From contig CAISFO010000094.1 of assembly GCA_903884655.1 (NCBI GenBank), positions 1-64,000 on the forward strand: a stretch of 64,000 bases of DNA, read 5' to 3'. How positions within the stretch are numbered: the stretch's first letter is position 1; every line of letters starts with the position of its first letter. This document shows positions 60,155-64,000 of the stretch, piece by piece. The translations under genes and the position numbers were made by a program. The notes under the pieces are model-generated. The model worked only from the letters and a program-made list of their open reading frames with translations, ran no database searches and had not been told where the DNA came from. The DNA is from an uncultured Holophagaceae bacterium. Its GTDB lineage: Bacteria; Acidobacteriota; Holophagae; Holophagales; Holophagaceae.

Positions 60155-61776
60155 GCACGCACGCCGCCACGGCCCAGCCCAGCTACCTGGTGGACACCGG
60201 ATCCCGCAAGGGCTTGATGGCCTGGCTCACCACCACGGACCACAAGCGCATCGGCCTGCTCTACCTCTACGCCATGTCCATCTTCTTCCTCATCGCCATG
60301 GGCATCGGGTTCGTCATGCGCCTGGTGCAGCTGACCTCGTATCAAAAACTCATCACCGCCCAGACCTACAACGCCCTGTTCACGGTCCATGGCGTCATCA
60401 TGATCTTCCTGTTCGTGATTCCCGGGCTTTCGGCGGTCTTCGGGAACTTCTTCCTGCCGATCCTCATCGGCGCCAAGGACGTGTCCTTCCCTCGGCTGAA
60501 CCTGGCCTCCTGGTACTTCTTCATGGCCGGCGCCATCCTGGCCGTGCTGTCGCTCTTCACCGGCGGTGGCGCCCCGGACACGGGCTGGTCCTTCTACGCC
60601 CCCTTCAGCCTGAAGACCGGCACCAATGTCAGCCTCGCGGTCTTCGCCGCCTTCGTGCTGGGCTTCTCCTCCATGCTCACGGGCATCAACTTCATCACCA
60701 CCATCCACCGCCTGCGGGCCCCGGGCATGCACTGGTTCCGGATGCCCCTGTTCTGCTGGGCCGTCTACTCCACCGCCTGGATCCAGATCCTGGCCACTCC
60801 GATCGTGGCCATCACCCTGGTGCTGGTCATCCTGGAGCGCTTCTTCGGCATCGGTGTCTTCGACCCGGCGAAGGGCGGCGATCCCCTGCTCTACCAGCAC
60901 CTGTTCTGGATCTACTCCCACCCGGCCGTCTACATCATGATCCTGCCGGCCATGGGTGCCATCACCGAGATCATCCCCACCTTCGCCAAGCGGACCATCT
61001 TCGGTTACAAGGCCATCGCCTTCTCCAGCATGGCCATCGCCGGCGTGGGCAGTCTGGTCTGGGCCCACCACATGTTCACCAGTGGCATGAGCGGCATGGC
61101 CCTCATGCTCTTCTCGCTGCTCACCATGATCGTGGCCGTGCCCAGCGCCGTGAAGGTTTTCAACTGGGTGGGCACCCTCTACAAGGGCAGCATCGACTTC
61201 CAGCCCCCCCTCCTCTTCGCCCTGACCTTCATTTTCCTGTTCTGCATCGGGGGACTCACTGGCGTTATGCAGGGGGCCCTGGCCGTCAATGTGCACGTCC
61301 ATGACACCTACTTCATCGTGGGCCACTTCCACTACGTCATGTTCGGCGGCACGGGCATGGCCTTCTTCGCGGCGCTGCTCTACTGGTTCCCGAAGATGTG
61401 GGGCAGGATGTATTCCAAGGCTGCCATCTACGCCTCCTGGTTTCCCATCTTCATCGGCTTCAACCTGCTCTACTTCGGCATGCTGATCCTGGGCCTGATG
61501 GGCATGCCCCGCCGCTACTACGTCCACCTCCCGCAGTTCCACACCATGCACGTGGTGGCCACCGTGGGCAGCTGGTTCCTGGTGCTGGGCCTCCTGCTGT
61601 TCTTCGGGACCCTGCTCTACGCGATCCTGTGGGGCGAGAAGGCCGAGGACAACCCATGGGGCGGCGTGACGCTGGAGTGGTCCCTTCCCAGTCCTCCCAT
61701 CCAGGAGAACTTCGAAGAGATCCCCACCATCACCCATGGGCCCTATGAATTCGAGCGGCTGGAGGGAAAATCATGA
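60151..61776 (+). CDS. ctaD: Cytochrome c oxidase subunit I (heme-copper oxidase)
   Basis: Catalytic subunit with about 12 helices and the heme a / heme a3-CuB centre. The 541 residues show LTTTDHKRIGLLYLY, the low-spin heme His in FTVHGVIMIFLFVIP, and the HPAVY block Y255-S256-H257-P258-A259-V260-Y261, where His and Tyr form the crosslink. HHMFTSGM follows, then HDTYFIVGHFHYVMFGG. The YSHPxVY form, instead of an E in GHPEVY, marks a type A2 oxidase. Tightly coupled to its neighbours (ATGA at both ends). Confidence 0.95.
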   Translation: MSTHAATAQPSYLVDTGSRKGLMAWLTTTDHKRIGLLYLYAMSIFFLIAMGIGFVMRLVQLTSYQKLITAQTYNALFTVHGVIMIFLFVIPGLSAVFGNFFLPILIGAKDVSFPRLNLASWYFFMAGAILAVLSLFTGGGAPDTGWSFYAPFSLKTGTNVSLAVFAAFVLGFSSMLTGINFITTIHRLRAPGMHWFRMPLFCWAVYSTAWIQILATPIVAITLVLVILERFFGIGVFDPAKGGDPLLYQHLFWIYSHPAVYIMILPAMGAITEIIPTFAKRTIFGYKAIAFSSMAIAGVGSLVWAHHMFTSGMSGMALMLFSLLTMIVAVPSAVKVFNWVGTLYKGSIDFQPPLLFALTFIFLFCIGGLTGVMQGALAVNVHVHDTYFIVGHFHYVMFGGTGMAFFAALLYWFPKMWGRMYSKAAIYASWFPIFIGFNLLYFGMLILGLMGMPRRYYVHLPQFHTMHVVATVGSWFLVLGLLLFFGTLLYAILWGEKAEDNPWGGVTLEWSLPSPPIQENFEEIPTITHGPYEFERLEGKS

Positions 61777-62456
61777 GCGCGGAGCCAACAACCAAGGTGA
61801 CTCCCTCCTCCCTGGGTCCCGACTCCGAAGGCTCCCCCGGAGCCTCCTCTGTCACCCAGGGGTCGGGACATCGCGACGACTATGGCTCCCGACTCGGCAT
61901 GTGGCTGTTCCTGGTCACCGAGATGGTGCTCTTCGGCGGCCTGTTCATCGCCTACTCCTATATGCGCTACCGCTACCCGGTGGAGTTCCACCATGGCGGC
62001 GGTGAGCTGAACGCCACGTTGGGAGTCATCAACACCCTGGTGCTACTGACCAGTAGCCTCACGGTGGTGCTGGCCATCGTGGCCATCCAGCGGTCCGAGA
62101 AGGGGCGGGCCATGGTCTTTCTGGGTTCGACCCTGGTCCTGGGCCTCACCTTCCTGGTGATCAAGTCCTTCGAGTGGGGCGCGAAATTCCACCACGGCCT
62201 CTACCCCAACGCCCCGCACCTGGCCACGCTGCCCCCGGGAGAGCAGGTCTTCTTCGGCCTCTACTTCACGATGACCGGACTGCACGGCCTGCACGTGATC
62301 GCCGGCCTGTCGGTCCTGAGTGTCATGCTCTGGTGGGTGGCCACGGACCGCATCCGCCAGGACCGCTATATCCACCTGGAAAACAGTGGCCTCTACTGGC
62401 ACCTGGTGGACGTGATCTGGATCTTCCTCCTCCCGCTGTTCTACCTCGCCGCCTAA
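61773..62456 (+). CDS. ctaE: Cytochrome c oxidase subunit III
   Basis: Membrane subunit of about 227 residues with five helices after a Ser/Pro-rich N-terminal tail. Family sequence includes GMWLFLVTEMVLFGGLFIAY, FVLIKS-type VIKSFEWGAKFHHG, and the late GLHGLHVIAGLSVL and YWHLVDVIWIFLLPLFYL. It stabilises subunit I and proton uptake. Confidence 0.93.
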   Translation: MSAEPTTKVTPSSLGPDSEGSPGASSVTQGSGHRDDYGSRLGMWLFLVTEMVLFGGLFIAYSYMRYRYPVEFHHGGGELNATLGVINTLVLLTSSLTVVLAIVAIQRSEKGRAMVFLGSTLVLGLTFLVIKSFEWGAKFHHGLYPNAPHLATLPPGEQVFFGLYFTMTGLHGLHVIAGLSVLSVMLWWVATDRIRQDRYIHLENSGLYWHLVDVIWIFLLPLFYLAA

Positions 62457-62466
62457 GGGCCTCCCC

Positions 62467-62769
62467 ATGAGCGAACACGTCGAGCCCGCTTCCGAACATG
62501 CCACCGAGCATCCTGGCTATGGCACCTTCATCAAGGTCTGGTTGCTCCTGTTGATTCTCACCGGCTGTCTGGTGGGAGTGAGCCACCTCGGCCAGACCTA
62601 CGCCGTCTGGGGCCTGCTCACGCTGACCCCCCTGAAAGCCGGCCTGGTCTTCTACTTTTTCATGCACCTGAAATACGAGGGGCCCCTGTTCAAGGTCGTG
62701 GTCCTGGTCACCCTCGGCACGCTGCTGATCTTCTTCGCCCTGCTCTTTTCCGACGTCGCTTTCCACTGA
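62467..62769 (+). CDS. ctaF: Cytochrome c oxidase subunit IV (prokaryotic small subunit)
   Basis: About 100 residues with three hydrophobic segments and the FYFFMHLKYEGPLF pattern of the small bacterial subunit IV (CtaF/CyoD-like). Acidic N-terminal tail rich in Glu/His. Located between subunits III and II, with short spacers of about 10 bp on both sides. Confidence 0.87.
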   Translation: MSEHVEPASEHATEHPGYGTFIKVWLLLLILTGCLVGVSHLGQTYAVWGLLTLTPLKAGLVFYFFMHLKYEGPLFKVVVLVTLGTLLIFFALLFSDVAFH

Positions 62770-62777
62770 GGCCAACC

Positions 62778-63734
62778 ATGGACTGGATGAACCAAGCCGC
62801 CATTTCGGCCCAGAAGTCGGACGCGGTCTTCTTCTACGTGTTCGGGCTGTCAGTGGCCTTCCTGATCTTCATCACCGTGCTGATGATCTATTTCGTCATC
62901 CGCTACAGCAAGAAGCGGCACCCGAAGGCAGAACAGATCGAGGGTCACGTGGGCCTGGAGATCGTGTGGACCAGCATTCCCCTCGTCCTGTTCCTGTCGA
63001 TCTTCTACTACGGCTGGACCAACTACGAGTACATGAGCCAGGCGCCGCGGGATGCCATGGCCGTGAAGGTCACGGCCCGGCAGTGGAGCTGGTCCTTCGA
63101 ATACCCGAACGGCAAGCAGAGCAAGGTCCTCTTCGCCCCCCTGGGCAAGCCCATGAAGATGGAGGTCCGCAGCGTCGACGTGGTGCACGGCTTCTTCATC
63201 CCCTCCTTCCGCCTCAAGATCGACGCCATGCCTGCCCGCACCAACACGACCTGGTTCCAGGCCACCAAGCCCGGCTCCTATGACATCGAGTGCACCGTCA
63301 TCTGTGGCGTGGACCACAGCCTCATGCTGAGCAAGGTCATCGTGGTGCCCGAGGAGGAATTCAAGGCCTGGTACTTCGGTGGCGAGGAGGCCCCCGAGCC
63401 TGGGAAGAGCTTCCGCACCGCCGAGGCCCATCCCGACCTCCAGGGCCTGGCTCCGGGCCTGGCCGTGCTCACCGCCAAGGGCTGCCTTGCCTGTCATTCC
63501 GTGGACGGCAAGCCGAAGGTCGGTCCCACACTCAAGGCCCTCTACGGCAAAGAAGAGCAGATCCTGATCGCCGGGGTTGCCAAGACCATCCGTGTCGATG
63601 ACGCCTACCTGCGCCGGTTCATCACCAACCCCATGGACCAGCAGGTGCGCGGCTATCCCCCGGCCATGCCCCAGACCGCGCTCACCGAGCAGGAACTGAA
63701 CGACGTGGTGCGCTACATCAAGACCCTCAACTAG
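62778..63734 (+). CDS. ctaC: Cytochrome c oxidase subunit II with fused cytochrome c (caa3 type)
   Basis: Electron-entry subunit of about 318 residues: two N-terminal helices, a CuA cupredoxin domain and a C-terminal cytochrome c domain. CuA ligands are His137 (VDVVHGFFIP), Cys172, Cys176, His180 and Met183 in CTVICGVDHSLM. The acidic residue normally between the two cysteines (C-x-E-x-C) is Val here. The fused heme site is CLACH (236-240), with Met in YPPAMPQ as likely axial ligand. This makes the oxidase caa3 type. Confidence 0.94.
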   Translation: MDWMNQAAISAQKSDAVFFYVFGLSVAFLIFITVLMIYFVIRYSKKRHPKAEQIEGHVGLEIVWTSIPLVLFLSIFYYGWTNYEYMSQAPRDAMAVKVTARQWSWSFEYPNGKQSKVLFAPLGKPMKMEVRSVDVVHGFFIPSFRLKIDAMPARTNTTWFQATKPGSYDIECTVICGVDHSLMLSKVIVVPEEEFKAWYFGGEEAPEPGKSFRTAEAHPDLQGLAPGLAVLTAKGCLACHSVDGKPKVGPTLKALYGKEEQILIAGVAKTIRVDDAYLRRFITNPMDQQVRGYPPAMPQTALTEQELNDVVRYIKTLN

Positions 63735-63745
63735 CGGAGCTTCTG

Positions 63746-64000
63746 TTGAGCGTGACGGCCCTTCCTGCCCAGAAAGCCCATCCGGTCTCGACCTTTCTCG
63801 AACTGACCAAGCTCCGGATTTCCGGCGCCTCCACGTTCACAGCGGCCGCAGGCTACATCGCCTTCCGCAGGAGCGCCGATGCGGGCCTGGTCACGACGCT
63901 CCTTGGCATTCTGCTGCTGGCCATGGGCAGCAGCGCCTTGAACGAAGTCCAGGAGCACCGCTTCGACGCCCTCATGCCCCGCACGGCCAACCGCCCCATT
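63746..64000 (+). CDS. ctaB: Protoheme IX farnesyltransferase (heme O synthase), 3' end outside window
   Basis: First 85 codons of an UbiA-type prenyltransferase that makes heme O for oxidase assembly. The visible part contains STFLELTKLRISGASTFTAAAG and the substrate-binding block ALNEVQEHRFDALMPRTANRP, which matches the N-x-x-x-(D/E)...D..M.RT..RP motif of CtaB/CyoE. It starts at TTG, with GGAG six bases ahead, 11 bp after ctaC; a GTG at 63752 is an alternative. The gene continues past the window edge. Confidence 0.9.
   Translation, partial: MSVTALPAQKAHPVSTFLELTKLRISGASTFTAAAGYIAFRRSADAGLVTTLLGILLLAMGSSALNEVQEHRFDALMPRTANRPI

Noticed and set aside
60019..61737. 572-codon open frame antisense to ctaD
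   Set aside because: Highly acidic, repetitive translation opposite a conserved oxidase subunit; no motif.

Overview
The window is high-GC bacterial chromosome with tightly packed, often translationally coupled genes. The combination of an alternative complex III / caa3 oxidase operon, short-type GlgB, a eukaryote-like fused debranching enzyme and a ClpS-ClpA-Aat cluster fits Acidobacteriota, perhaps the Holophagae/Geothrix group. That placement is inference from gene content, not from a marker-gene comparison. I saw no rRNA, tRNA or CRISPR array.

Layout. 0-13 kb: a hybrid PAS histidine kinase cut by the window start, HflX, a PilZ/pseudo-receiver protein, a LolC/E-LolD exporter pair, a two-subunit Tat-exported molybdenum hydroxylase (IorAB type), an esterase, RuvX, Ogt and an NAD(P)-binding protein. 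12-16.3 kb: the tail of a dcw cluster, murB-ftsQ-ftsA-ftsZ. 16.4-20.6 kb: a 1413-residue bifunctional glycogen debranching enzyme. 20.6-22.1 kb: a complete IS5-type insertion sequence whose flanking 9-bp direct repeat contains the stop codon of the debranching gene.

22.2-32.5 kb: a minus-strand nucleotide-sugar island, visibly richer in A+T in its downstream part. It starts with rfbF-rfbG-rfbH (CDP-glucose to a CDP-3,6-dideoxy-4-ketohexose) and continues with six translationally coupled genes: an L-fuconate-dehydratase-like enolase-superfamily enzyme, a mannitol-phosphate-dehydrogenase-like enzyme, an inositol-monophosphatase-like phosphatase, a second RfbF-like nucleotidyltransferase, an acetolactate-synthase-like ThDP enzyme and an extended SDR. 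The gene set recalls yersiniose (branched-chain sugar) synthesis but has extra steps I cannot match to a known pathway. This is the best candidate here for an undescribed system. Decayed sequence borders or interrupts the island (about 28.98-29.3 kb and 32.5-33.1 kb).

33.1-40.9 kb: the rest of glycogen metabolism, glgB-glgP-(HDOD protein) on the plus strand and glgC-glgA on the minus strand. Together with the debranching enzyme this gives synthesis (GlgC, GlgA, GlgB) and breakdown (GlgP, debranching enzyme); the sugar island and IS lie inside this glycogen region. 40.9-44.2 kb: clpS-clpA-aat, a bacterial N-degron module. 44.2-50.7 kb: an OPT transporter, a patatin-like lipoprotein, a TrmH-type methyltransferase, Lnt, a GNAT protein and Maf.

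51.2-64 kb: one long respiratory operon. It encodes alternative complex III (ActA, ActB, ActC, a fused ActD-ActE, ActF), an additional membrane cytochrome c, a SCO copper chaperone, the four subunits of a caa3-type oxidase, and the start of heme O synthase (ctaB), which runs off the window. The genes together would take electrons from quinol to oxygen, with the copper and heme maturation factors encoded alongside.
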